Positions 26,901 through 34,595 of a stretch of 64,000 nucleotides of DNA are shown here, in pieces. The translations under genes were made by a program, and so were the position numbers. The DNA is taken from contig NZ_CP109017.1 of NCBI RefSeq assembly GCF_036226765.1, positions 7,007,001-7,071,000 on the forward strand, given 5' to 3'. The DNA is from Streptomyces sp. NBC_00670 (GTDB lineage: Bacteria > Actinomycetota > Actinomycetes > Streptomycetales > Streptomycetaceae). Positions within the stretch are counted from its first letter, which is position 1, and each line of letters opens with the position of its first letter. A model generated the notes under the pieces. The model ran no database searches. It was given only the letters and a program-made list of their open reading frames with translations, and had not been told where the DNA came from.

Positions 26901-26931
26901 TCCCGCGACGCTGCGAGAGGGGTTCGTGCAT
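23911..26931 (-). CDS. Secreted GH106-type glycoside hydrolase (alpha-L-rhamnosidase-like)
   Basis: 1,006 residues. The N-terminus is a twin-arginine signal (RRGITRRTVLAAGAVAGTVA followed by an Ala-rich region), so the folded enzyme should be exported by Tat. The first catalytic segment, FRWWWPDGLVDADEIAREVD and AGFGGAEIA, is characteristic of the GH106/rhamnosidase-like family, with a large TIM barrel up to about residue 650 and beta-sandwich domains at the C-terminus (LSVNGKRLPAV-like binding-domain features). It probably cleaves terminal rhamnose or related residues from plant or bacterial polysaccharides. A promoter and a LacI-type palindrome lie just upstream, indicating sugar-responsive control. 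Confidence 0.8.
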   Translation of the reverse strand: MHEPLSQRRGITRRTVLAAGAVAGTVAALGPVLPAAGAVAAPAAGAGRATGADWFADPARAVRPKFRWWWPDGLVDADEIAREVDQIADAGFGGAEIAAVHHSVSDSSVLDTAHHGWGSKPWRTGVEAALQRAARRGLTIDITLGPAWPTAVPGVTPDDDAAVKELAYGKATVAAGTTYEGDVPASVREASSGVTEQTLVAVQAARVNTANSTRKETGLDADSVTDLTGHVSGGKLSWTAPDDGDWVLISYWQRGSGQQPEAGPHSSPAAYVVDHFSPAGTAAVTGYWEKEILTSSLRKLLKAAGGAFFEDSIELETDGLQWTPKLPEAFEKHTGRPLLPYLPALVLDNSNQVFAFEAQLTREIRHDFWETVSELFNRHHVTALRDWAHELGMELRAQPYGLQTDAIATAAILDIPEGESLGFKNLDDYRCLAGGRDMAGHTILSCEAGAYSGSAYSTTWDRFLRTMGGAYAAGVNQTVIHGFSYATAPGVSWPGFAAFSPYNGTPGYGESWGPRQPTWTHIEDISGYLGRVHQVLQSGTARADVAVFRQTGYTATGIGASWFTSTGIPLGWTHQFLSGPLLDLPSARVSGKRLAPDGPAYKALFVEGDFFYSSSPTLALADARRILKFAKAGLPVVLLGAFDEAYTPGVPDDGETEALRAVLDQLLALPHVVRVTDKTAVGDALTQLGVVPDARYAASSTLLNAHRVTKDADFYYLCNGKHAETVKPAVAAIDHEVTLRRTGRGKTVPYVLDAWTGEAARLGQYTEDGDDITLRVTLQPGETLIVALGRPGLFGDRNGARPHAVSTDADRVLFTDDGLTVRAASAGTYTTRLSQGRSVTTRVPAVPDPVTPADWTLEVDDWQPGSSATRTEITRHKLTLDSLLPWSGITELADVAGVGTYRTTVTLPSNWTGAHGAYLELGQVSDTCRVSVNGKRLPAVDRINPVVDLGGHLRKGANVIEVEVATPLINRLRVSNPAVFGSSARQAYGLLGPVRLVPYAEAEVKA

Positions 26932-26979
26932 GATTCCAGCCTCAGGTGACGTACTGCTTGCGAAAAGGGGAGCCAGCGG

Positions 26980-26991
26980 TGAAACGTTTCA
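26980..26991. promoter_or_regulatory. LacI-family operator TGAAACGTTTCA
   Basis: A perfect 12-bp palindrome with the central CG typical of LacI-family sites. It lies 49 bp upstream of the GH106 start and about 20 bp downstream of the predicted -10, so a bound repressor would block transcript initiation or early elongation. Confidence 0.7.
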
Positions 26992-27009
26992 ATCGAGGGG
27001 GGCGCCTGG

Positions 27010-27038
27010 ACGCTAACCGTGCGGTCGTGTGGGGTCAA
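27010..27038 (-). promoter_or_regulatory. Promoter of the GH106 gene
   Basis: On the minus strand, TTGACC (27033-27038) and TAGCGT (27010-27015) are separated by exactly 17 bp, a good match to a housekeeping-sigma promoter. The LacI-type palindrome follows directly. Confidence 0.6.
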
Positions 27039-27549
27039 GGGGTTGGACAACGATTCAAAGGGAGAGTGGAGGGTGGCGGACGGGCGGCGAACGCCCGGCC
27101 CGGCTCCGGCGATTCGTTCGCGATCGTGAAGTGACGGAACGTCAACCGGTGGGCGCGGCAGCCGGGATGCGGGTCCGGCCGGGGGGGGGCGACCGCGGTC
27201 ATTCCGGAGGGTGTATGGACGGTCGAGGGTGCACAGAGGGATAACCCTCGGATGCGGACCGTAGAGATGGCATGGACTGGTCAACGGTGTCATGGTCGGT
27301 CGGTCACAGCCCCGGTTCCGCCCCCGCACCGGCCCCCGCCGCCCACCCGGCGGCCGGACGGCCAGCCCTTCGGGCAGGGGCGGCCACGTCCGCCGGCAGG
27401 GCGACCACGCCCGTCCCCGGCGCCCGTGTCCGCGGCCGTGCACGGCACAGCTCGTCCCGCACAGCTCGAGCCAGCCCCGGACAGCACACCCGGCTGCCCG
27501 GTCTGTCACCGGCCGCACACCCGCGGCCGCCGCAGATACAGGAGTGCGC
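27039..27549. other. Intergenic region, no gene seen
   Basis: Frames here have shadow-like codon usage. A G9 run lies at about 27181. It must contain the promoter of the M4 protease gene, but I find no clear hexamer pair. Confidence 0.4.
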
Positions 27550-29940
27550 GTGAGACGCAACCCCCGCAGACCGGCCGCCGCGGGAGCCCTCGTGGCCACC
27601 GCGGCCCTGCTCGTCGTCGGCGTCCAGACCGTTCCGGCGACCGCCAAGGCCACTCCCCACCCCAGCCCCCTGCGCACCGGCGGGCTTCCGGCGGACCTCA
27701 GCCCCGCCCAGCACACCTCGCTGGTGAAGAACGCGACGGCGAAGACCGACACGACCGCGCGCACCCTCGGCCTCGGTGCCAAGGAGAAACTGGTCGTCAA
27801 GGATGTCGTCAAGGACAACGACGGCACCCTGCACACCCGTTACGAGCGCACCTACGCCGGTCTGCCCGTGCTCGGCGGTGACCTCGTCGTGCACACCCCG
27901 CCCGCCGCCAAGGCCAAGGGCACGGTGAGCGCCACCTTCAACAACAAGCGCACCCTCAAGGTCCCCACGACCACCGCGTCGGTCACCAAGGCGGACGCCG
28001 GGGTCAAGGCGCTGAAGGCCGCCAAGTCGCTGGACGCCACCAGGCCCGCCACCGACAGCGCCCGCAAGGTGATCTGGGCCGGCCAGGGCACCCCGAAGCT
28101 CGCCTGGGAGACGGTCGTCGGCGGCCTCCAGGACGACGGCACGCCCAGCAAACTGCACGTCGTCACGGACGCCACCACCGGCAAGGAGCTCTACCGCTAC
28201 CAGGCCGTGCAGACCGGCACCGGCAACACCCAGTACAGCGGCACGGTGACGCTCTCCACCACCAAGTCCGGGTCGACGTACCAGCTGTACGACACCACGC
28301 GCGGCGGTCACAAGACGTACAGCCTCAACCGCGCCACGTCGGGCACCGGCACCCTGATGACCGACTCCGACGACGTGTGGGGCGACGGCACCGGCTCCAA
28401 CACCCAGACCGCGGGCGCCGACGCGGCCTACGGCGCGCAGGAGACCTGGGACTTCTACAAGGACACCTTCGGCCGCAGCGGCATCCGCGACGACGGCGTC
28501 GCCGCCTACTCCCGCGTCCACTACAGCAGCGGGTATGTCAACGCCTTCTGGGACGACGACTGCTTCTGCATGACCTACGGCGACGGCTCGGGCAACACCC
28601 ACGCCCTGACCGCGCTGGACGTGGCCGGCCACGAGATGAGCCACGGTGTCACCTCCAACACCGCGGGCCTCAACTACTCCGGTGAGTCCGGCGGGTTGAA
28701 CGAGGCGACCTCCGACATCTTCGGCACCGGCGTGGAGTTCTACGCGGACAACTCCTCCGACAAGGGTGACTACCTCATCGGCGAGGAGATCGACATCAAC
28801 GGCGACGGCTCGCCGCTGCGGTACATGGACGAGCCGAGCAAGGACGGCGGCTCCGCCGACAGCTGGTACTCAGGGCTGGGCAACCTCGACGTGCACTACT
28901 CCTCGGGCCCGGCCAACCACATGTTCTACCTGCTCTCCGAGGGCAGCGGCACCAAGACCATCAACGGTGTCACCTACGACAGCCCGACCTCCGACGGCGT
29001 CGCCGTGCAGGGCATCGGCCGGGCCGCCGCGCTGCAGATCTGGTACAAGGCGCTCACGTCGTACATGACCTCCTCGACGAACTACGCCGCCGCCCGCACC
29101 GCCGCCCTGAACGCGGCCGCCGCGCTGTACGGCACGGGCTCCGCGCAGTACGCCGGGGTCGGCAACGCCTTCGCGGGCATCAACGTCGGCAGCCACATCA
29201 CCCCGCCCGCCAACGGGGTCACCGTCACCAACCCGGGCAACCAGTCCTCGGCCGTCGGCACCGCCGTCAGTCTCCAGATCGCGGCGAGCAGCAGCAACAG
29301 CGGCTCGCTGTCGTACTCCGCGAGCGGGCTGCCGGCCGGGCTGTCGATCAACAGCTCCACCGGCGTGATCTCCGGTACGCCGACCGCGGCCGGCACCTCG
29401 AACGTCACCGTCACGGTGACCGACTCCACCGGCGCGACCGGCACCGCGAGCTTCACCTGGACGGTCAGTTCGACCGGGGGCGGCAATTGCTCCTCGGCGC
29501 AGCTGCTGGGCAACGCGGGCTTCGAGTCGGGCAACACGTCATGGTCCGCGTCCAGCGGTGTCATCACCAACGCGAGCGGTGAGGCGGCGCACGGCGGCTC
29601 GTACAAGGCGTGGCTGGACGGCTACGGCTCGACCCACACCGACACCCTGTCCCAGTCGGTGGCCGTCCCGAGCGGCTGCAAGGCCACCCTCACCTACTAC
29701 CTGCACGTCGACACCTCGGAGACCACCGGCAGTACGCAGTACGACAAGCTGACGGTCACCGCCGGGTCGAAGACGCTGGCGACGTACTCCAACCTGGACG
29801 CCGCCTCCGGCTACAGCAAGAAGACCTTCGACCTCTCCTCGTTCGCCGGCTCGACGGTCACCCTGAAGTTCACCGGTGTCGAGGACACCTACCTGCAGAC
29901 CAGCTTCGTCGTCGACGACACGGCCCTGACGACGAGCTGA
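27550..29940 (+). CDS. Secreted M4 (thermolysin-family) metalloprotease
   Basis: 796 residues from GTG 27550, chosen because AGGAG lies six bases upstream; the signal peptide MRRNPRRPAAAGALVATAAL begins there. Residues 40-220 form the FTP/PepSY-type propeptide. The catalytic domain carries the zinc motif H361-E-M-S-H365 with the third ligand E385 in GGLNEATSD, and the catalytic His in SSGPANHMFY. A putative-Ig (He_PIG-type) domain follows at about 560-650 (VGTAVSLQIAASSS, LPAGLSINSSTGVISGTPTA), then a beta-sandwich at 660-796 (NAGFESGNTSW) resembling a carbohydrate- or protein-binding module. It is an extracellular neutral protease. The strong hairpin after the stop ends the transcript. Confidence 0.9.
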   Translation: MRRNPRRPAAAGALVATAALLVVGVQTVPATAKATPHPSPLRTGGLPADLSPAQHTSLVKNATAKTDTTARTLGLGAKEKLVVKDVVKDNDGTLHTRYERTYAGLPVLGGDLVVHTPPAAKAKGTVSATFNNKRTLKVPTTTASVTKADAGVKALKAAKSLDATRPATDSARKVIWAGQGTPKLAWETVVGGLQDDGTPSKLHVVTDATTGKELYRYQAVQTGTGNTQYSGTVTLSTTKSGSTYQLYDTTRGGHKTYSLNRATSGTGTLMTDSDDVWGDGTGSNTQTAGADAAYGAQETWDFYKDTFGRSGIRDDGVAAYSRVHYSSGYVNAFWDDDCFCMTYGDGSGNTHALTALDVAGHEMSHGVTSNTAGLNYSGESGGLNEATSDIFGTGVEFYADNSSDKGDYLIGEEIDINGDGSPLRYMDEPSKDGGSADSWYSGLGNLDVHYSSGPANHMFYLLSEGSGTKTINGVTYDSPTSDGVAVQGIGRAAALQIWYKALTSYMTSSTNYAAARTAALNAAAALYGTGSAQYAGVGNAFAGINVGSHITPPANGVTVTNPGNQSSAVGTAVSLQIAASSSNSGSLSYSASGLPAGLSINSSTGVISGTPTAAGTSNVTVTVTDSTGATGTASFTWTVSSTGGGNCSSAQLLGNAGFESGNTSWSASSGVITNASGEAAHGGSYKAWLDGYGSTHTDTLSQSVAVPSGCKATLTYYLHVDTSETTGSTQYDKLTVTAGSKTLATYSNLDAASGYSKKTFDLSSFAGSTVTLKFTGVEDTYLQTSFVVDDTALTTS

Positions 29941-29967
29941 CCCGTACACGCCCGAACAGGATGCGCA

Positions 29968-30006
29968 CGTGTCCCGCACGCGGAAGCCGTCCGCGTGCGG
30001 GACACG
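29968..30006. terminator. 17-bp perfect hairpin after the M4 protease gene
   Basis: CGTGTCCCGCACGCGGA / TCCGCGTGCGGGACACG with a 5-base loop, located between the converging protease and transporter genes. Very likely a bidirectional terminator. Confidence 0.85.
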
Positions 30007-30030
30007 CATGTTCCCGTGGTGGTGCCGTGC

Positions 30031-31470
30031 TCAGGAGGGGCTGGGCGCCTCCTTGCCGGAGCGGTCCGACTGCCGGTCGGCCGTGCCCGCCGAGCCCTTT
30101 CCGTCCGTGCCGGGCGCCTGTCCGGCGCCGTCCGCGCCGCCGGCCGACGGGCGGGCACCGCCCCGCGTCAGCGGGCCGAAGACCGCCAGGACCAGCGCCC
30201 CCACCAGCCAGGTACCGGCGATGAAGAAGAACACGCTGTGGTAGCCGCTGCTGTTGTACAGGGCCGCCACGATCAGCGGTCCCGCCGCGTTGGAGAGCCG
30301 GCCCAGGCCGTAGGAGACGCCCGTGCCCAGCGAACGGCTGCGGGTGTCGAACAGCTCGGGGGAGTAGGCGTACCCGAGGGCCGTGTAGCCGCGCTCGAAC
30401 ATGTTGACGAGGAAGCCGAAGACCACGATGAGCACCGGGTTGAACGTCAGCCCGTACAGCAGACCGCACAGCGCGATCACCGTGCCGAAGCCCACCAGAC
30501 ACCACTTGCGCTCGAACCGGTCGGTGACCAGGGAGGCCAGATACGAGCCGAGCGGGGCGCCGACGGTGGTCAGGGCGACGTAGAACACGGACTTCTCGAC
30601 GCTGAAGCCCTCCTTGGCCAGCAGGGTCGGCGCCCAGCTGGAGTAGCCGAAGAAGCCGATGGTCTGGGTCACCCAGAGCACGGTCAGCAACAGGGTGGGC
30701 ATCAGGTACTTGCGCTGCAACAGCAGCTTGAGCGGCGCCTTCGTCGACGGGGTCTCCACCACCGGCGGCGCCGGCTCGGGCAGCGGGCCCTTCTCGGCGG
30801 CGACCCGCGTCTCGATCTCGCGCAGCACCGCGTCGGCCCGCTCGTACTCGCCCCGGCTCTCGTACCAGCGCGGCGACTCCTTCAGCCGGCGCGTGAACAG
30901 CACCAGCAGCAGGCCGAGCGAGCCCCACAGGAAGACCAGCCGCCAGGACCAGTCACTGAGCGGGACGACGGCGCTGGCGATGAGGTTGGTGGCCGGGGTG
31001 CCGCAGATGCCGACGACGATGGCGTACGCCTGGTACTTGCCGCGGACCTTGGAGGGGTACATCTCGTTGACGTAGATGACCGCCACGACGGTCATCGCGG
31101 ACAGCCCCGCCGAGGTCAGCACCCGGAAGACGCCGAGCGAGACCAGGTCCCAGGAGAAGACCGAGGCGAACGAGAAGAACCCGAAGAAGACGGTCGTCCA
31201 GACCAGGGCCCGTTTGCGCCCCCACCGGTCGGCGAGGGACGCGGCGGCGATCGACCCGATGAACATGCCGACGAACGACAGCGAGGTCACGTAGGCGATC
31301 TGGTCCACCGTGATGCCCCACAGATGGATCAGCTTGGGGGCGGTGGTGGCGAAGGTGTTGATGTCCGCGAACTCGAAGAAGTACGCGAAGGAGATGGCCA
31401 GCAGGGTGGCCTTGTGGAAGCGGGAGATCGGCAGTCTGTCCAGCCGGTTCAGCGCGTTGGAGTGGTGCAT
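30031..31470 (-). CDS. MFS transporter of metabolite:H+ symporter type
   Basis: 479 residues with 12 hydrophobic segments. The loop 2-3 signature is ADRWGRKRALVWTT, and the post-TM6 motif RRLKESPRWYESRGEYERAD is typical of the sugar-porter/SV2-like branch of MFS. The C-terminal 50 residues are hydrophilic (Gly/Asp/Ser-rich). It is the last gene of the ligJ-ligK-ligI operon (51-bp gap), so the likely cargo is an aromatic acid, a pyrone dicarboxylate or a related di/tricarboxylate. That substrate assignment rests on context only. Confidence 0.75.
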   Translation of the reverse strand: MHHSNALNRLDRLPISRFHKATLLAISFAYFFEFADINTFATTAPKLIHLWGITVDQIAYVTSLSFVGMFIGSIAAASLADRWGRKRALVWTTVFFGFFSFASVFSWDLVSLGVFRVLTSAGLSAMTVVAVIYVNEMYPSKVRGKYQAYAIVVGICGTPATNLIASAVVPLSDWSWRLVFLWGSLGLLLVLFTRRLKESPRWYESRGEYERADAVLREIETRVAAEKGPLPEPAPPVVETPSTKAPLKLLLQRKYLMPTLLLTVLWVTQTIGFFGYSSWAPTLLAKEGFSVEKSVFYVALTTVGAPLGSYLASLVTDRFERKWCLVGFGTVIALCGLLYGLTFNPVLIVVFGFLVNMFERGYTALGYAYSPELFDTRSRSLGTGVSYGLGRLSNAAGPLIVAALYNSSGYHSVFFFIAGTWLVGALVLAVFGPLTRGGARPSAGGADGAGQAPGTDGKGSAGTADRQSDRSGKEAPSPS

Positions 31471-31521
31471 GTGCGGCTCTCTTTCCGGGTCATTCCGGGT
31501 GGCGCTTCGTGTCGGGGCGGA

Positions 31522-32469
31522 TCAGACCGCTTTCTCGGTTCCTTCGGGCCCGCCGGTTTCCTCGGGCCAGTACAGGCGCATCGGGTTGTCGACCAGGAGC
31601 CGGCGCTGCTGGTCGGCGGTGGGCGCGACGTGCGGGATGTGGTCGACGAGGAGTCCGTCGTCCGGCATGTGGCTCTTCAGGTTCGGGTGCGGCCAGTCGG
31701 TGCCCCACAGGACCCGGTCGGGGAACTCCTCGACCACACGGCGGCCGAAGGGCACCACGTCGGTGTACGCGTGCCGCTCGCCGTCGAGCGCGGCGGGGCC
31801 GGTGACGGTGAGCCGCTCGGGACAGGTCACCTTCACCCAGACGTCGTTGCCGGCCACGAACCGCAGGAAGCCGGAGAACTCCGGGCCGTCCACCGGCCGG
31901 GTCACGTCCGGGCGCCCCAAGTGGTCGATCACCAGCGGGGTGGGCAGCGCGCCGAAGAAGTCCGCGAGCTCGGGCAGGTCGGCGCTCTCGAAGTACAGCA
32001 CCACGTGCCAGCCCAGCGGCGCGACCTTCTTGGCGATGGTGGCCAGGTCCTCCTTGGGCGCGGTGTCCACCAGCCGCCGCAGGAAGTTGAACCGTACGCC
32101 GCGCACGCCCGCCTCGTGCAGCTCGCGCAGCTCCTGGTCGGTGATGCCGGGGCGGACGGTGGCGACGCCGCGGGCCCGGCCGCCGGCCGCGCGTACGGCG
32201 TCGAGCATGGCGGAGTTGTCCGCGCCGTGGCAGGTGGCCTGCACCAGCACGTTGCGCGCGACGCCCAGGTGGTCGCGGAGGGCGAACAGGTCCTCCTTGC
32301 CGCCGTCGCAGGGGGTGTACTTCCGCTCGGGCGCGAAGGGAAACTCGGCCTGGGGTCCGAAGACGTGGCAGTGCGTGTCGACCGTACCGGGCGGCAGGGC
32401 GAACCGGGGCCGGGAGGGGCCGTGGTACCAGTCGAGCCAGCCGGGGGTCTTGGGGGAGAGGGTGCTCAT
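31522..32469 (-). CDS. ligI: 2-pyrone-4,6-dicarboxylate lactonase-like amidohydrolase
   Basis: 315 residues, amidohydrolase-superfamily TIM barrel. The N-terminal VDTHCHVFGPQAEFPFAPER and YTPCDGG, the ATCHGADNSAMLDAV segment, VIDHLGRPD and the WGTDWPHP motif near the end match LigI. LigI hydrolyses 2-pyrone-4,6-dicarboxylate to 4-oxalomesaconate in the protocatechuate 4,5-cleavage (syringate/gallate) pathway. ATG 32469 has GGAGAT upstream. It is followed by the transporter and preceded, after a 152-bp gap, by the LigK-like aldolase gene. Confidence 0.8.
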   Translation of the reverse strand: MSTLSPKTPGWLDWYHGPSRPRFALPPGTVDTHCHVFGPQAEFPFAPERKYTPCDGGKEDLFALRDHLGVARNVLVQATCHGADNSAMLDAVRAAGGRARGVATVRPGITDQELRELHEAGVRGVRFNFLRRLVDTAPKEDLATIAKKVAPLGWHVVLYFESADLPELADFFGALPTPLVIDHLGRPDVTRPVDGPEFSGFLRFVAGNDVWVKVTCPERLTVTGPAALDGERHAYTDVVPFGRRVVEEFPDRVLWGTDWPHPNLKSHMPDDGLLVDHIPHVAPTADQQRRLLVDNPMRLYWPEETGGPEGTEKAV

Positions 32470-32621
32470 GGGATCTCCGAGTAAGGGGAGCGTCCTCGGC
32501 GGGGAGCGGTGGGGGCGACGTTGCCCGTCGGGGAGGTGGTGCGGGGGTGGTGCTTCGGGTGATGCGGGGGTGGTGCTGCGCAGTGGTGCCGGGGTACTTC
32601 GGGTGGTGCGCGCGCCGGTGG

Positions 32622-33305
32622 TCAGTCGACGTACCGCAGACCGGCCTCCTCCAGGGGGCCGCGCATGCCGTACATGTCCAGGCCGAGCTCACCGGCGGCG
32701 AGCCGCTCGCGCTTGGCGGCCTCGTTCTCCTCCCGGCGCCGGGCGGCCGCGGCGACCTCGGCCACGCGTTCGACGGGGACGACGACCACGCCGTCCGCGT
32801 CGGCGACGACCACGTCACCGGGGCGGACCCGCGCGTTGGCGCAGATCACCGGGACGTTGACCGAGCCGAGGGTGGCCTTGACCGTGCCCTTGGAGCTGAT
32901 CGCCCGGCTGAACACCGGGAAGTCCATCTCGCGCAGGTCGGCGACGTCACGGACACCGCCGTCGATGACGAGACCGAGGGCGCCGCGGGCGCGGGCGGAG
33001 GTGGCGAGCAGGTCGCCGAAGAACCCGTCCTCGCACTCGGTGGTGCAGGCGGCGACCAGGACGTCACCCGGCCGCAGCTGCTCGATCGCCACGTGCATCA
33101 TCCAGTTGTCGCCCGGCTGGAGCAGCACGGTGACCGCCGGTCCGCACAGCCGGGCGCCGGTGTAGACGGGGCTGATGTACGGGCGCATCAGACCGGTGCG
33201 GCCCATCGCCTCGTGGACGGTGCTGGCGCCGAACGGGGCGAGCGCCTCGACGTCGGCAGGGTCCGGGCGGTCGACCTTGCGGTGGACGACTCCGAGTTCG
33301 TACAT
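32622..33305 (-). CDS. ligK: 4-carboxy-4-hydroxy-2-oxoadipate aldolase/oxaloacetate decarboxylase
   Basis: 227 residues of the RraA-like fold. Features are STVHEAMGRTGLMRPYISPV, the metal/substrate loop in GDLLATSARARGALGLVIDG and GVRDVADLREMDFPVFSR, and VRPGDVVVADADGVVVVP near the C-terminus, matching LigK/ProA/GalC. The enzyme splits 4-carboxy-4-hydroxy-2-oxoadipate to pyruvate and oxaloacetate, and usually also decarboxylates oxaloacetate. It lies 26 bp after the LigJ-like gene; GGAGAG upstream supports ATG 33305. Confidence 0.8.
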   Translation of the reverse strand: MYELGVVHRKVDRPDPADVEALAPFGASTVHEAMGRTGLMRPYISPVYTGARLCGPAVTVLLQPGDNWMMHVAIEQLRPGDVLVAACTTECEDGFFGDLLATSARARGALGLVIDGGVRDVADLREMDFPVFSRAISSKGTVKATLGSVNVPVICANARVRPGDVVVADADGVVVVPVERVAEVAAAARRREENEAAKRERLAAGELGLDMYGMRGPLEEAGLRYVD

Positions 33306-33331
33306 GACTGTGTGACTCTCCTTTCCCCGGT

Positions 33332-34360
33332 TCAGCGGCCCTGGCGCCGCAGCAGGGCGTCGAGCCGGGGGTAGACGGTGCGGGCGTTGTGCTCCTGCAC
33401 GGCCGCGAGGTCCTCGGCGGGCAGCTTCGCGGCCTCGGTGTAGCGCCGGGTGTCGTCGAAGTTGAACCCGGTGCAGGGGTCGACGGAGCGGACCGCACCG
33501 ATCATCTCCGAGGCGAACAGGATGTTCTTGGTCGGCACGACGTCGAGGAGCAGGTCGATACCGGGCTGGTGGTAAACGCAGGTGTCGAAGAAGACGTTGT
33601 TCAGCACGTGCTCCTCCAGCTCCGGCTTGCCCAGCGCCATCGCGAGCCCCCGGAAGCGGCCCCAGTGGTACGGGACGGCTCCGCCGCCGTGCGGGATGAT
33701 CAGCTTGAGGGTCGGGAAGTCCTTGAACAGGTCGCCCTGGACGAGCTGCATGAACGCGGTGGTGTCCGCGTTGAGGTAGTGCGCGCCGGTGGTGTGGAAC
33801 GCCGGGTTGACGCTGGTGCTGACGTGGATCATCGCCGGGATGTCGTACTCGGCCATCTTCTCGTAGAGGGGGTACCACGAGCGGTCCGTCAGCGGCGGGG
33901 CGGTCCAGTGGCCACCGGAGGGGTCCGGGTTGAGGTTCAGCGCGACCGCGCCGTACTCCTCCACGCAGCGGGTCAGCTCCGGGACGCAGGTGGCGGGGTC
34001 GACGCCGGGGGACTGCGGGAGCATCGCGGCGGGGGCGAAGCGCTCGGGGTAGAGGGTGCTGACGCGGTGGCAGAGCTCGTTGCAGATCGCGGCCCACTGG
34101 GAGGAGGTGGCGAAGTCGCCTATGTGGTGGGCCATGAAGGACGCACGGGGGGAGAAGACCGTCAGGTCGATGCCGCGCTCGTCCATCAGGCGGAGCTGGT
34201 TGGACTCGATGGTCTCGCGCAGCTCGTCGTCGCTGATGCGGAGGTCCGCGGCGACGGGGGCGGGGACGGCGGGGTCGGCGAGCGACGCCACCTGCCGGCC
34301 GCGCCAGGCCTCCAGGGCGGGCGGGGCGGTGGTGTAGTGACCGTGACAGTCGATGATCAT
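33332..34360 (-). CDS. ligJ: 4-oxalomesaconate hydratase
   Basis: 342 residues of the amidohydrolase superfamily. It opens MIIDCHGHYTTAPPALEAWR, with the metal-binding DCHGH. It contains NLNPDPSGGHWTAPPLTDRS, IIPHGGGAVPYHWGRFRGLA and FASEMIGAVRSVDPCTG, all as in LigJ-type hydratases. The reaction hydrates 4-oxalomesaconate to 4-carboxy-4-hydroxy-2-oxoadipate. It is the first gene of the operon, directly behind a good promoter with an overlapping palindromic operator. With the two downstream enzymes it completes the lower 4,5-cleavage pathway to pyruvate and oxaloacetate. Confidence 0.85.
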   Translation of the reverse strand: MIIDCHGHYTTAPPALEAWRGRQVASLADPAVPAPVAADLRISDDELRETIESNQLRLMDERGIDLTVFSPRASFMAHHIGDFATSSQWAAICNELCHRVSTLYPERFAPAAMLPQSPGVDPATCVPELTRCVEEYGAVALNLNPDPSGGHWTAPPLTDRSWYPLYEKMAEYDIPAMIHVSTSVNPAFHTTGAHYLNADTTAFMQLVQGDLFKDFPTLKLIIPHGGGAVPYHWGRFRGLAMALGKPELEEHVLNNVFFDTCVYHQPGIDLLLDVVPTKNILFASEMIGAVRSVDPCTGFNFDDTRRYTEAAKLPAEDLAAVQEHNARTVYPRLDALLRRQGR

Positions 34361-34404
34361 CTGCGGGTTACCTCGGGAGGGGGAGGCGGGGTGATGTGTA
34401 CGCC

Positions 34405-34434
34405 AACCTAACCGCTGACGAAATTGTTGACAAT
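34405..34434 (-). promoter_or_regulatory. lig operon promoter with GntR-like operator
   Basis: On the minus strand, TTGTCA (34428-34433) and TAGGTT (34405-34410) are 17 bp apart. The -35 lies inside the palindrome ATTGTTGACAAT (34423-34434). Its core TTGT-TG-ACAA resembles sites of GntR/FCD-type regulators. No regulator gene is adjacent. Confidence 0.65.
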
Positions 34435-34454
34435 CCCCTCACGGACAAAAGGTT

Positions 34455-34550
34455 CCCCGCGCCCCTACCCAGGGGCGCGGGGCTGTGTCGATGTGCGGCT
34501 GCGCCGCGTGGGCGCAATCTTTCAGGGGGGTCCGGGGGCGCAGCCCCCGG
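34455..34550. terminator. Two strong hairpins downstream of the hemerythrin gene
   Basis: CCCCGCGCCCCT/AGGGGCGCGGGG (34455-34482, 4-base loop) and CCGGGGGC/GCCCCCGG (34532-34550, 3-base loop). The first is the same kind of sequence as the paired hairpins near 59.5 kb and belongs to a family of repeats common between Streptomyces genes. They separate the hemerythrin gene from the lig promoter. Confidence 0.75.
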
Positions 34551-34595
34551 GTCGGGACGGGTAGGGGCGGCGGGGGCGAGGAAACCCCCCGCCGA

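Noticed and set aside
23647..26949. 1,100-codon plus-strand frame across the GH106 gene
   Set aside because: Antisense shadow. The minus-strand frame has a Tat signal, GH106 motifs and a promoter.
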